Shown piece by piece: positions 1 through 7,489 of a stretch of DNA of 36,913 bases. The DNA is from JBCDBH01 sp039184055. Its GTDB lineage: Bacteria > Acidobacteriota > Thermoanaerobaculia > Multivoradales > J023. Positions within the stretch are counted from its first letter, which is position 1; the number at the start of each line of letters is the position of its first letter. The stretch spans positions 1-36,913 of the forward strand of contig JBCDBH010000013.1 of NCBI GenBank assembly GCA_039184055.1. Reading direction: 5' to 3'. Under the pieces are notes generated by a model. The model worked only from the letters and a program-made list of their open reading frames with translations. It did not search any database and was not told the DNA's origin. The position numbers and the translations under genes were made by a program.

Positions 1-1
1 C

Positions 2-460
2 TTCCAGCAAGACGTCACGGCCCTGCTACGCGCCGTGCTTGCCAGCGAGCAAGTCTTGAACGATGGCGCCGCGCGTCTCGACGCCATGAAAGCCGCCCTC
101 GATGCGACACCGGGACCCCACCGAGCCGCGCTCGACCAGGATCTACGAGACCTGGAGTACCAGCTCAGCGAGCTACGTCGAAAGCTGGCCGGAGACAGCA
201 CGATCCGCTCGCGCAACGAGCCCGTGCCACCGGCCATCCTGCAACGCGCTCAACGTGCCGGCAACGGCGTGTGGGGCTCCACCGCCTCCCCCACCGCCAC
301 CCATCAACGCCAGCTCGAGATTGCTCGCGACGACTTCCAGAGCTTGCGGGGTGAGATCAAAACCTGGCTCGACGCGCTCGAACAGGCTGGCGAGGAGCTG
401 GAAGCGGCCGGGGCACCGTGGACGCCCGGACGAGGTGTGCCGGCTATCGAGAATCCGTGA
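2..460 (+). CDS. Asp-box (VPS10/sortilin-like) exported protein, C-terminal part
   Basis: The reading frame is open from the left edge and ends at 460, so only the last 152 residues or so are present. They are rich in Glu, Arg and Ala and should be helical. The ending, with LEIARDDF, a helical stretch and then EAAGAPWTPG, parallels the end of the complete Asp-box protein at 3526-6846 (LEIAITEM then FAAGAPWLEG). I therefore infer that this is the tail of a paralogous sortilin-like beta-propeller protein whose propeller lies upstream of the window. GTG at 35 is an internal codon and not the start. The gene converges on the fur-type gene across a 15-bp tandem repeat. The assignment rests on tail similarity alone. 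Confidence 0.75.
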   Translation, partial: FQQDVTALLRAVLASEQVLNDGAARLDAMKAALDATPGPHRAALDQDLRDLEYQLSELRRKLAGDSTIRSRNEPVPPAILQRAQRAGNGVWGSTASPTATHQRQLEIARDDFQSLRGEIKTWLDALEQAGEELEAAGAPWTPGRGVPAIENP

Positions 461-478
461 AACGTCTCTGTCGTCCGC

Positions 479-538
479 TCAGCCGGGCTGCGGTCAGCCG
501 GGCTGCGATCAGCCGGGCTGCGGTCAGCCGGGCTGAAC
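479..538. repeat. Four tandem 15-bp repeats with a palindromic core
   Basis: Units lie at 479-493, 494-508, 509-523 and 524-538. The first three read TCAGCCGGGCTGCGG or differ in the last base; the fourth ends in GAAC. Each contains the near-palindrome CAGCCGGGCTG. The array sits between two convergent genes. The stop codon of the fur-type gene is the first triplet of the fourth unit on the reverse strand, and every unit repeats that stop in frame. It may act as a bidirectional transcription end, but no U-tract follows. Confidence 0.85.
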
Positions 539-958
539 GCGACACTCCGGACACTCGCCGAATAGCTGCACCGTCGCGTTTCGGACCGACTCCGCCCAGG
601 GGCCGTCGATCGACATCGACGCCGTGAAGTCTGGCGGGAGACGCTCGACCCGGCCGCAGTCGTCGCAATGGAAATGCGCGTGCCGATGACCATCGTCCCC
701 TTCCTGGGCGAGCGCGTAGCGACTGATGCCCTCGACACGGCAGACCACCGGTGCGATGCCGGCGTCGCGGAGTTTGACGAGGTTGCGGTAGATCGTCGCC
801 GGATCCCAATCCGCGTCACCGAGACGTTCGAGCACCTCGGTATGGGAAAGCGGGTTCTCGGCTTCCGCAAGCACGCAGAGCACGGCCATCCGGGGGGCCG
901 TGACCCGGAGCCCGCTCTCTTGCAGTCGTTGTCGTGCTTCGTCTTTCGTGATCTTCAT
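524..958 (-). CDS. Fur-family metal-responsive transcriptional repressor
   Basis: The 144-residue length is typical of Fur, Zur and PerR regulators, which bind operator DNA when loaded with metal. The N-terminal winged helix spans roughly residues 10-80, with a DPATIYRNLVKL recognition-helix segment at 52-63. The dimerisation half has the histidine-rich HRHAHFHCDDC at 91-101. Cysteines 98/101 and 136/139 form two CxxC pairs for the structural zinc. The gene diverges from the FAD oxidoreductase at 1161, and a dyad in the shared promoter is a likely operator for both. Its stop codon lies inside a 15-bp tandem repeat. The sequence does not decide between Fe, Zn and peroxide sensing. The complete zinc site and the cysteine-tailed neighbour make a Zur-like role possible, but this is inference. 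Confidence 0.93.
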   Translation of the reverse strand: MKITKDEARQRLQESGLRVTAPRMAVLCVLAEAENPLSHTEVLERLGDADWDPATIYRNLVKLRDAGIAPVVCRVEGISRYALAQEGDDGHRHAHFHCDDCGRVERLPPDFTASMSIDGPWAESVRNATVQLFGECPECRVQPG

Positions 959-1010
959 GGCACATCATCAGGCGCGCGACCCGATCCATGTGTCGACCTT
1001 AAGCGAAAGC

Positions 1011-1040
1011 ACTTGCATGAGCAAGTGGCTTGCATATACT
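1011..1040 (+). promoter_or_regulatory. Promoter with overlapping dyad, probable Fur-type operator
   Basis: ACTTGC and GCAAGT form a perfect 6-bp inverted repeat around ATGA at 1011-1026. CTTGCAT recurs at 1029-1035. A possible -35 (TTGCAT, 1013-1018) and -10 (TATACT, 1035-1040) are 16 bp apart, so the dyad covers the -35. The site lies between the fur-type gene and the oxidoreductase, which suggests autoregulation and control of the oxidoreductase. Confidence 0.55.
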
Positions 1041-1160
1041 GGCGCACCGGCTCGACGAGGAAGTCATTTCCCAAAACGGTAGACATAGAAACCAGTAGAC
1101 ATAGAGATCCGGGTTTCCACACCCATTTTCAGCGACCCACAGGGTCGAGGAGTCAGCACG

Positions 1161-2285
1161 ATGGTAACTCTAGACGATCATCTGTACGACGTCGTGGTCA
1201 TCGGTGGCGGCGCGGCTGGTCTGGGTGTCGGAGTCGCCCTCCAGGACGCGGAGATCCTGAACTATGTGATTCTCGAGCGTCACAAGGTCGGTGCGTCGTT
1301 CACCGCATGGCCTGCCGAGACTCGCTTCATCACGCCGTCGTTCGCCACGAACTCGGTCGGCATGCTCGATTTGAACTCGATCGTGATCGACACCTCACCC
1401 GCGTTCAGTCTGGGAGTCGAGCATCCGACCGGCGAGGAGTACATGCTCTATCTCGAGGCGATCGCGGTGCACTTCGAGCTACCGATCCGCGAGCACACGG
1501 ATGTGATGCGCGTGACGAAGCAAGGTACCGAGTTCCGGATCAATACGACCGATCTGATCTTTCGCGCCAAGCACGTCATCTGGGCTGCCGGCGACTTCCA
1601 ATACCCAAAGACGGACGGGTTCATCGGCAGCACGCTATGTCGGCACACCGCGACCATCGAAAGCTATGAAGATCTCGATGGCGATGACTTCATCGTGGTG
1701 GGTGGCTACGAGAGCGGCATCGACGTGGCCTACCATCTGGCCAAACGCGGCAAGCGAGTGCGGCTATTCGACAAGGGTTGTCCGTGGGAAGACGAGAGCT
1801 CCGACCCCAGTGTCGCCCTCTCCACGTATTCGCTCGAACGCACGCGTGAAGAGCCGTTTGCCAAGAATGTGGAGCTCCTTCCGAATACCCACGTCGTTTC
1901 GGTCTCGCGCGACGCCGACGTCTACGAAGTCGCGACGCTCGGCGGACGGAGTTTTGAAACGCGTGTTCCCCCACTCTTCGCGGGTGGCTTCGACGGGAGC
2001 CACAAGCTCATCGCGAATCTCTTCGAACGACGTGATGACGGCTTCCTTCTATTGAGCGAAAACGACGAATCGACGCTCGTGCCGGGGATCTACCTCTGCG
2101 GTGCCGCCGTTCGTCATGACGATCACGTCTTTTGCTTCATCTACAAAGTCCGACAACGATTCGCCGTGGTCGCCAAAGCGATCGCGACGTCGTTGGGGCT
2201 GCCGGCTGAAGGGCTGGAGACCTACCGAACGTGGGGCATGTACCTCGACGACCTCTCGTGCTGTGGAAATCAGTGTGTGTGTTGA
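1161..2285 (+). CDS. FAD/NAD(P)-dependent oxidoreductase with cysteine-rich C-terminus
   Basis: This 374-residue flavoprotein has an N-terminal FAD-binding Rossmann motif (VVVIGGGAAG, residues 11-20). A second dinucleotide-binding motif (VVGGYESG, 179-186) indicates NAD(P)H binding in the pattern of thioredoxin-reductase-like and flavin monooxygenase-like enzymes. PGIYLCGAAV near the end resembles the second FAD contact of this superfamily. There is no CxxC redox pair in the NAD domain as in true thioredoxin reductases. Instead the protein ends in CCGNQCVC (367-374), a cluster that could bind metal or do thiol chemistry. It is transcribed away from the Fur-family regulator, with a dyad in between, so metal-dependent expression is likely. 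No signal peptide is seen, so it should be cytoplasmic. The substrate cannot be inferred. Confidence 0.85.
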   Translation: MVTLDDHLYDVVVIGGGAAGLGVGVALQDAEILNYVILERHKVGASFTAWPAETRFITPSFATNSVGMLDLNSIVIDTSPAFSLGVEHPTGEEYMLYLEAIAVHFELPIREHTDVMRVTKQGTEFRINTTDLIFRAKHVIWAAGDFQYPKTDGFIGSTLCRHTATIESYEDLDGDDFIVVGGYESGIDVAYHLAKRGKRVRLFDKGCPWEDESSDPSVALSTYSLERTREEPFAKNVELLPNTHVVSVSRDADVYEVATLGGRSFETRVPPLFAGGFDGSHKLIANLFERRDDGFLLLSENDESTLVPGIYLCGAAVRHDDHVFCFIYKVRQRFAVVAKAIATSLGLPAEGLETYRTWGMYLDDLSCCGNQCVC

Positions 2286-2311
2286 GTACCGCACCTCGAC
2301 AAACGGGCGTT

Positions 2312-2512
2312 ATGACCGGACATGAACCAGCCGGGCTCCTCTCCAGGGTGCTGCGTATCGAATGGCTCGGACAAACGGCCGCCAGCCTCTTTTGGATCGT
2401 CAGCGTGCTGACCTACGGGATCAGCTCCACCGGAGACTGGTTGCAGCTCGCGGCCGCATCCTCATGGATGGTGGCCAATATCGCGGCGGCCGTGAAAGGC
2501 GAGTCGGCTTGA
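2312..2512 (+). CDS. Small two-helix membrane protein
   Basis: This 66-residue protein starts at ATG 2312, 26 bp after the oxidoreductase stop; an in-frame GTG at 2279 would instead overlap that gene. It has two hydrophobic segments, roughly residues 18-34 (TAASLFWIVSVLTYGIS) and 41-58 (LAAASSWMVANIAA), so it should be an inner-membrane hairpin with a short basic N-terminal part. The tight spacing suggests co-transcription with the oxidoreductase under the Fur-type promoter. It might anchor the oxidoreductase or pass electrons to the membrane, but nothing in the sequence shows this. I do not recognise the family. Confidence 0.6.
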   Translation: MTGHEPAGLLSRVLRIEWLGQTAASLFWIVSVLTYGISSTGDWLQLAAASSWMVANIAAAVKGESA

Positions 2513-2713
2513 ACCGCCAGCGACGAGAACACTGAATCGACGAGTCGGTTGCATGGGGCCCGTAAGGGCCGTGTAAATGCGCCCCGACGCCGAGTCCATT
2601 TCGGTGACCCCTTCGAACACCCAGCCATCGCTGGCTCCACTCTTGTTCTCGCGGATCTCATGATTCGCGCCTGGAGCTATGCCAACGTCGACTACCAACG
2701 CTGGAGACTTAGG

Positions 2714-3268
2714 ATGACCAAGTCAACCGTTTTGTTCGTTGCAGCTGTTCTGCTCGTGGGTTTTTCGCCGATTCAAGCCGACGACTATTCGATGGGCTTC
2801 CTCCCGGAGGGTCCCACGATTACCGAGACTGACATCACCGCAGCGCAGAAGATGTGGGGCGACGCTGTCGTCGCCATCGGTAAAGCGGGCGACAACGCTC
2901 CCGCCCTGGCTGAAAAAGCTGCCCGTACCGCTTATGCTTTCGACCTCGGTCCGATCCAGTTCAAGCCGACCCTCGCCGCCGAGACACCTTTCCGCCCAGA
3001 CCTCGAAGGCACGCTCAGCTACTTCGTGTCCGGCAACCAGAAATTCGAAGAGGACAAGGGCTTCGCGCTTCGTCCGTGGTCGAACGTCCGCTTCGACAAC
3101 CACACCGTGAAGATCCAAGGCAACATCGCCATCGCCATGGGTCACTACTACTTCACGGGTCCTGATGGCACCGAAACCAAAGTCGAGTACACCAAGGGCT
3201 ACGTGAAGACTCCGGATAACCGCGTCTTGATCTTCCTGCAAGACTCGTCGCTGCCTTACTCTCCGTAA
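2714..3268 (+). CDS. Exported NTF2/SnoaL-like fold protein
   Basis: The protein has 184 residues from ATG 2714, which is preceded by AGG and followed by a clear signal peptide (MTKSTVLFVAAVLLVGF, cleavage near IQA-DD). The mature part has an N-terminal helical stretch (ITAAQKMWGDAVVAIGKAG), then a beta-rich half ending VLIFLQDSSLPYSP. This matches a family of exported proteins often mislabelled phosphoribosyl-AMP cyclohydrolase; the ending resembles their HHSSLPY motif. The cone-like fold of that family suggests small-molecule binding. No HisI-type metal ligands are visible, so I would not assign the histidine-pathway activity. The gene is monocistronic and followed by a good terminator. Confidence 0.75.
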   Translation: MTKSTVLFVAAVLLVGFSPIQADDYSMGFLPEGPTITETDITAAQKMWGDAVVAIGKAGDNAPALAEKAARTAYAFDLGPIQFKPTLAAETPFRPDLEGTLSYFVSGNQKFEEDKGFALRPWSNVRFDNHTVKIQGNIAIAMGHYYFTGPDGTETKVEYTKGYVKTPDNRVLIFLQDSSLPYSP

Positions 3269-3278
3269 GCCTCGACTT

Positions 3279-3299
3279 CCGTTCGACGTTGTCGAACGG
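3279..3299 (+). terminator. Hairpin after the exported NTF2-like gene
   Basis: CCGTTCGAC and GTCGAACGG pair perfectly (9 bp) around a GTT loop, 10 bp after the stop codon. No U-tract follows, so it may protect the 3' end and leave termination to the next hairpin. Confidence 0.5.
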
Positions 3300-3312
3300 T
3301 CACGGATCCCAG

Positions 3313-3349
3313 AGACCCACGGGCCGGCTATCGGACCGTGGGTCTTTCT
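3313..3349 (+). terminator. Rho-independent terminator
   Basis: AGACCCACGG (3313-3322) pairs perfectly with CCGTGGGTCT (3336-3345) around a 13-nt loop, and the right arm runs into TTTC. It ends the transcript of the NTF2-like gene. Confidence 0.75.
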
Positions 3350-3437
3350 GTATGTCGCTTCTTGCCTGCGATGAGGTCCTGCGGGTAGCCAGGTGATGGT
3401 CTCGATGGATGATGGGTCGCTCGAGGCCGTCTTCTCG

Positions 3438-3467
3438 TTCAGCCAGCTCGGGATGACCCGTTACAAT
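3438..3467 (+). promoter_or_regulatory. Possible promoter of the Asp-box protein gene
   Basis: TACAAT (3462-3467) is a good -10 and TTCAGC (3438-3443) a weak -35, 18 bp apart. They lie 58 bp before the start codon in an otherwise featureless region. A short direct repeat CCCGAAGCTCA follows at 3485-3495 and 3500-3510, just before the ribosome binding site. Confidence 0.35.
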
Positions 3468-3525
3468 ACGAGTTCCTTCGTTCCCCCGAAGCTCAGCTCC
3501 CCGAAGCTCAAAGGAGATCGCGACC

Positions 3526-6500
3526 ATGATTGGACGTGTCAGCATCCGTAAAGTCCGCATCGCCCTCAGCATCATCCTGTGCGTGTGTTTCGCCATCCTC
3601 CCACCCGCCTTGGCCCAGGGCGAGGCAAGTAGCGAGGCTGGAAGCGATGAAATGCGCACCGCCGAGCGCTTCGCAGGGCTCGAGCTCCGAAGCATCGGCC
3701 CGGCCCTCATGGCAGGCCGTATCGCGGACATCGCCATCCATCCCGACGACGACAATCTCTGGTACGTCGCGGTCGGTTCGGGTGGCGTCTGGAAGACCGA
3801 GAACGCCGGCGTCACCTGGACACCGATCTTCGACGATCAGCCCTCCTATTCGATCGGTTGCGTCACCATCGATCCACAAGATCCAGAGGTGATCTGGGTC
3901 GGCACGGGTGAGAATGTCGGCGGTCGCCACGTCGGCTACGGCGACGGGATCTATCGCAGCGACAACGGTGGCGCGACCTGGGTTCACAAGGGTCTGGAAC
4001 GAAGCGAGCACATTTCGAGCGTTGTGATCCACCCGGAAGACTCCGACACCCTTTGGGTGGCGGCTCAAGGTCCGCTATGGAGTAAGGGCGGCGAGCGTGG
4101 TGTCTTCATGACCACCGACGGTGGCACGACCTGGCAACGAGTCCTGGGCGACGAGGAATGGGTCGGCGCGACCGAGCTGGTGATCGATCCACGCAATCCC
4201 GATCGGCTCTATGCCGCCACCTGGCAGCGTCACCGCAACATCGCGGCCTATATGGGCGGCGGCCCGGGCACCGGGCTCCACCGCAGCACCGATGGTGGTC
4301 TCAGCTGGACCGAGCTCACCCACGGCCTTCCCGACAGTCGCATGGGCAAGATCGGCCTGGCCATCTCGCCCCAGAATCCGGATGTGCTGTACGCCGCCAT
4401 CGAGCTCGATCGGCGCACCGGAGCGGTGTATCGGTCCGACGACCGGGGCTCCTCCTGGGAGAAACGCTCCAACACGGTCGCGGGAGGCACGGGGCCCCAC
4501 TACTACCAAGAGCTCTACGCCTCGCCACATAGTTTCGATCGCATCTACCTGGCGGACGTTCGTATGCAGGTCTCGGACGATGGTGGCACGACCTTCCGGC
4601 GCATGAAGGAAGAATCGAAGCACTCCGACAACCACGCCCTCGCCTTCCGAGTTGACGATCCAGACTACCTGCTCGTGGGAACCGACGGCGGGTTGTACGA
4701 GAGCTTCGACCTGGCGGAGAACTGGCGCTTCATCGCCAATATGCCGATCACCCAGTTCTACAAGCTGGCGGTGGACGATGCCGAGCCGTTCTACAACGTC
4801 TACGGTGGCACCCAAGACAACGCCACCCAGGGCGGGCCGTCACGCACCGACAATGTGCACGGCATCCAGAATTCCGATTGGGGCATCATCCTCGATTGGG
4901 ACGGTCACCAGCCGGCGACCGAGCCTGGCAATCCCGACATCGTCTACGCGCAGCGTCAGGAGGGCTACCTCTCCCGAGTGGATCGCTCCACTGGCGAGAT
5001 CATCGACATCCAGCCTCAGCCCGAAGCGGGCGAAGGTCCGGAGCGTTTCAACTGGGACGCCCCGATCCTGGTCAGCCCGCACCAGGCGACGCGGATTTAC
5101 TTCGCCTCCCAACGGGTCTGGCGGAGCGACGATCGAGGCGACACCTGGCAAGCGATCTCGGGTGATCTGACCCGAAATCAAGAGCGTCTATCGCTACCCA
5201 TCATGGGCCAGACGCAAAGCTGGGACAACGCCTGGGATTTGGCGGCGATGTCGACCTACAACACCATCGCCAACCTGTCCGAGTCACCCGTGGTGGAGGG
5301 TCTGATCTACGTCGGCACCGACGACGGCATGATCCAGATCACGGAGAACGGCGGCGGCGACTGGCGTGCCGTCGAAGTCGGCACGCTGCCGGGTGTCCCA
5401 GCGACCTCGTACGTCAACGACATCAGAGCCGACCTCTTCGATGCCGACACGGTGTATGTGGCCCTGGACAACCACAAATTCGGTGAGTTCGGACCGCACC
5501 TCCTACGCAGCCAAGATCGAGGAAATACGTGGACGTCGATGCGTGGCAACCTGCCCGAGCGCACCCTGGTGTGGCGATTGGTGCAAGACCACGAGCGTCC
5601 GGAGCTCTTCTTCGCCGCCACCGAATTCGGCATCTACTTCACCATCGATACCGGGCAGCATTGGACACAGCTCACGGGTGGCGTACCGACGATCTCGTTC
5701 CGTGATGTGACGATTCAGCGTCGTGAGAACGACCTGGTCGGCGCGTCGTTCGGACGTAGCTTCTACGTCCTCGACGACTACACCCCGCTGCGTGAGGTCT
5801 CCGCGGAACAGCTCGAAGACGAGGCGACCCTCTTCGCTCCTCGCGACGCGTGGTGGTATTTCCCTCGGCCGCACCTAGCTTTTGAGGCAGGCCGTGGCGA
5901 TCAAGGCGCGGGCCACTTCGTGGCACCCAATCCACCGTTCGGCGCGGTCATCACCTACTACTTGAAGGATGGTTTCAACACCAGCGAAGCCATGCGCCAG
6001 GAGCAGGAGAAAGCCGCCTTGGAGGCCGGTGAAGCGACCGCGTTTCCGGGCTGGGAGGCCGTCGAGCAAGAGCGTCGCGAGCCCGAGCCCAGCATTTGGC
6101 TGATCGTGAAGGATGCCGAGGATCGCATCGTACGGCGGGTTCCTGGACCGACCGGCGCCGGCTTCCACCGGGTCGCCTGGGATCTGCGTCATCCGACCCC
6201 GAATGCGATCGAGCTGGTCGAACCACCACCACCGATGTGGGGCGCTCCGCCGAGCGGCTTGCTGGCGGCGCCCGGTACGTACCAGGTTGCCCTGGCGGTG
6301 CAGACCGGCGGGGAGACTCGGATGCTCTCCGAGCCGAAGCGCTTCGAGGTCAAACCACTGCGGAGCGGCGCGCTGGAAGGAGCCAGCCCGGAAGCCGTCG
6401 CCGCGTTCTGGCGCCAATACGAATCGGCCGTCCGCGAGGCCACCGCCATGCAGATCACGCTCGGACATCTCATGACCAAAGTCGAGCGTATGGCCCGGGT

Positions 6501-6846
6501 GATCGAGCACTCCCAGGTCGACCTGATGGAAATCGACCCGCGCTTCCACGCCCTACGCGGCGACATCCTCGCGCTCGAAAGCCGGTTCAACGGCCCAGGC
6601 GCGAAGCGTCAAACGGGAGAGAAATTCTCACCCACCGTCGGCGACCGGCTTTTTGCCGTGATCCGAGGCGTCGGTCTCTCGACCTATGGTCCGACCCCGA
6701 GCCATCGTCGCAACCTCGAAATCGCCATCACCGAGATGACGGATCTGCGCGCCGAGCTGGACCGCACCTCGTCGAGCCTTACCGCGCTCGGCCGCGAGCT
6801 CTTCGCCGCCGGTGCACCCTGGCTGGAGGGCGAACCGCTGCCCTGA
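3526..6846 (+). CDS. Exported VPS10/sortilin-like Asp-box beta-propeller protein
   Basis: The protein has 1106 residues and a signal peptide ending PPALA-Q at about residue 30. AGGAG lies 10 bp before ATG 3526. About ten Asp-box (BNR) motifs lie between residues 90 and 710, for example SDNGGATW, TTDGGTTW, STDGGLSW, SDDRGSSW, SDDRGDTW and SQDRGNTW. This is the signature of multi-bladed sortilin/VPS10 or sialidase-like propellers. The C-terminal third has an Ig-like segment (GFHRVAWDLRHPTPNA, followed by APGTYQVALAV) and then helices. Proteins of this build are commonly annotated as glycosyl hydrolases, but I see no sialidase arginine triad pattern and infer binding of extracellular protein or glycan instead. 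A paralogue ends just inside the left edge of the window. Confidence 0.88.
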   Translation: MIGRVSIRKVRIALSIILCVCFAILPPALAQGEASSEAGSDEMRTAERFAGLELRSIGPALMAGRIADIAIHPDDDNLWYVAVGSGGVWKTENAGVTWTPIFDDQPSYSIGCVTIDPQDPEVIWVGTGENVGGRHVGYGDGIYRSDNGGATWVHKGLERSEHISSVVIHPEDSDTLWVAAQGPLWSKGGERGVFMTTDGGTTWQRVLGDEEWVGATELVIDPRNPDRLYAATWQRHRNIAAYMGGGPGTGLHRSTDGGLSWTELTHGLPDSRMGKIGLAISPQNPDVLYAAIELDRRTGAVYRSDDRGSSWEKRSNTVAGGTGPHYYQELYASPHSFDRIYLADVRMQVSDDGGTTFRRMKEESKHSDNHALAFRVDDPDYLLVGTDGGLYESFDLAENWRFIANMPITQFYKLAVDDAEPFYNVYGGTQDNATQGGPSRTDNVHGIQNSDWGIILDWDGHQPATEPGNPDIVYAQRQEGYLSRVDRSTGEIIDIQPQPEAGEGPERFNWDAPILVSPHQATRIYFASQRVWRSDDRGDTWQAISGDLTRNQERLSLPIMGQTQSWDNAWDLAAMSTYNTIANLSESPVVEGLIYVGTDDGMIQITENGGGDWRAVEVGTLPGVPATSYVNDIRADLFDADTVYVALDNHKFGEFGPHLLRSQDRGNTWTSMRGNLPERTLVWRLVQDHERPELFFAATEFGIYFTIDTGQHWTQLTGGVPTISFRDVTIQRRENDLVGASFGRSFYVLDDYTPLREVSAEQLEDEATLFAPRDAWWYFPRPHLAFEAGRGDQGAGHFVAPNPPFGAVITYYLKDGFNTSEAMRQEQEKAALEAGEATAFPGWEAVEQERREPEPSIWLIVKDAEDRIVRRVPGPTGAGFHRVAWDLRHPTPNAIELVEPPPPMWGAPPSGLLAAPGTYQVALAVQTGGETRMLSEPKRFEVKPLRSGALEGASPEAVAAFWRQYESAVREATAMQITLGHLMTKVERMARVIEHSQVDLMEIDPRFHALRGDILALESRFNGPGAKRQTGEKFSPTVGDRLFAVIRGVGLSTYGPTPSHRRNLEIAITEMTDLRAELDRTSSSLTALGRELFAAGAPWLEGEPLP

Positions 6847-6907
6847 GGCACGGCAACTCTCACGAACGACCATCGAACGAGCCCGGCCCGATCAGGAGAC
6901 GAGCACC

Positions 6908-7078
6908 ATGAAGTTGAAGACCAACACTATGACCACCGGAAACTGTAAAGACAGTGATTCGGAATGTAGTTGCTGCGCTCCTCAAAAACCCATGGTGCGT
7001 GCAAGTCCCAAGATCGGGCGCAACGACCCGTGCCCTTGTGGGAGCGGCCTCAAGTACAAGAAGTGCTGTGGGCGATAG
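6908..7078 (+). CDS. Minimal SEC-C zinc-binding peptide
   Basis: This 56-residue protein starts at ATG 6908 with AGGAG nine bases upstream. Its C-terminal half is a full SEC-C motif, KIGRNDPCPCGSGLKYKKCC, the zinc knuckle found at the end of SecA and in many small proteins; in SecA it binds zinc and contacts SecB and ribosomes. The N-terminal half is polar and has its own cysteine cluster (CSCC), which may take part in metal binding. Nothing else is attached, so this is a stand-alone knuckle, perhaps an adaptor at the ribosome or translocase. It lies 61 bp after the Asp-box protein and may share its transcript. Confidence 0.85.
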   Translation: MKLKTNTMTTGNCKDSDSECSCCAPQKPMVRASPKIGRNDPCPCGSGLKYKKCCGR

Positions 7079-7100
7079 GACGCCTGTCGCTCCCACAAGG
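7034..7100 (+). repeat. 13-bp inverted repeat across the end of the SEC-C gene
   Basis: CCTTGTGGGAGCG (7034-7046, inside the codons for PCGSG) and CGCTCCCACAAGG (7088-7100, after the stop) are perfect reverse complements 41 bp apart. In mRNA they would fold the end of the coding region back on the 3' UTR. Confidence 0.75.
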
Positions 7101-7115
7101 CTCATCGAGACGCAC

Positions 7116-7137
7116 GAGGATCCGTAAACGGATCCTC
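7116..7137 (+). terminator. Strong hairpin after the SEC-C gene
   Basis: GAGGATCCGT and ACGGATCCTC are perfect 10-bp arms around AA, so the sequence is almost one palindrome. No U-run follows. It may be a terminator or mRNA-stabilising hairpin. Confidence 0.5.
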
Positions 7138-7330
7138 CTCATCGCTGCCCTCCCTATCGAGCCCACCGACCCGTCTGCTCGAGATGGCATCGGCCTCGGA
7201 AGATTGTTCGACACGTCTTCCGAGGCTGCATGCCGCTGCCTGGTCTCCTTCCCCTACCGGCACGACACCATCGTGCTCATGACCTCCCCATTTCCGCCTG
7301 AATAAGACCCCTTGTTCAAATTTAAGGGAA
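7138..7330. other. Gene-free part of the 7079-7489 spacer
   Basis: Apart from the hairpin at 7116-7137 and the promoter and leader elements from 7331 on, I find no gene-like frame with a ribosome site, no tRNA fold and no repeat here. GC content drops sharply near 7310-7350, at the edge of the protease promoter. Confidence 0.5.
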
Positions 7331-7362
7331 AGCACCACATATTGCTTTTCCACTATTAGACT
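7331..7362 (+). promoter_or_regulatory. Promoter-like element of protease copy 1
   Basis: This 32-base block aligns without gaps to 9186-9217 and 11083-11114. The shared parts are an A/T-rich centre (ACATAT, GC, TTTT) and an ending TTAGACT. TAGACT (7357-7362) is a plausible -10. No classical -35 lies 17 bp upstream, so an alternative sigma factor or an activator is possible. Confidence 0.5.
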
Positions 7363-7388
7363 ATGGCTCTGGGCCAGTCGCCCGGGCG

Positions 7389-7442
7389 CTCGAGACATGT
7401 GTAGTCACGAACCACCTTCCGGCAAAACCGCCGCGTCTCGAG
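7389..7442 (+). promoter_or_regulatory. Structured 5' leader of protease copy 1
   Basis: CTCGAGAC (7389-7396) pairs with GTCTCGAG (7435-7442). Inside, CGGC (7420-7423) pairs with GCCG (7430-7433). The same two-tier architecture occurs in the leaders of copies 2 and 3, with a different inner-hairpin sequence there, which supports a conserved RNA structure. Confidence 0.5.
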
Positions 7443-7489
7443 TTCTTCGACACACGTCCTTTCTCTTCTCCCATAAGGAACACTCCAAC

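Noticed and set aside
479..538. The 15-bp repeats as a CRISPR array
   Set aside because: The units are contiguous with no spacers and there is no cas gene.
2714..3268. Annotation of the exported protein as phosphoribosyl-AMP cyclohydrolase
   Set aside because: The family often carries that label, but the protein is exported and lacks the HisI metal-binding cysteine and aspartate motifs.
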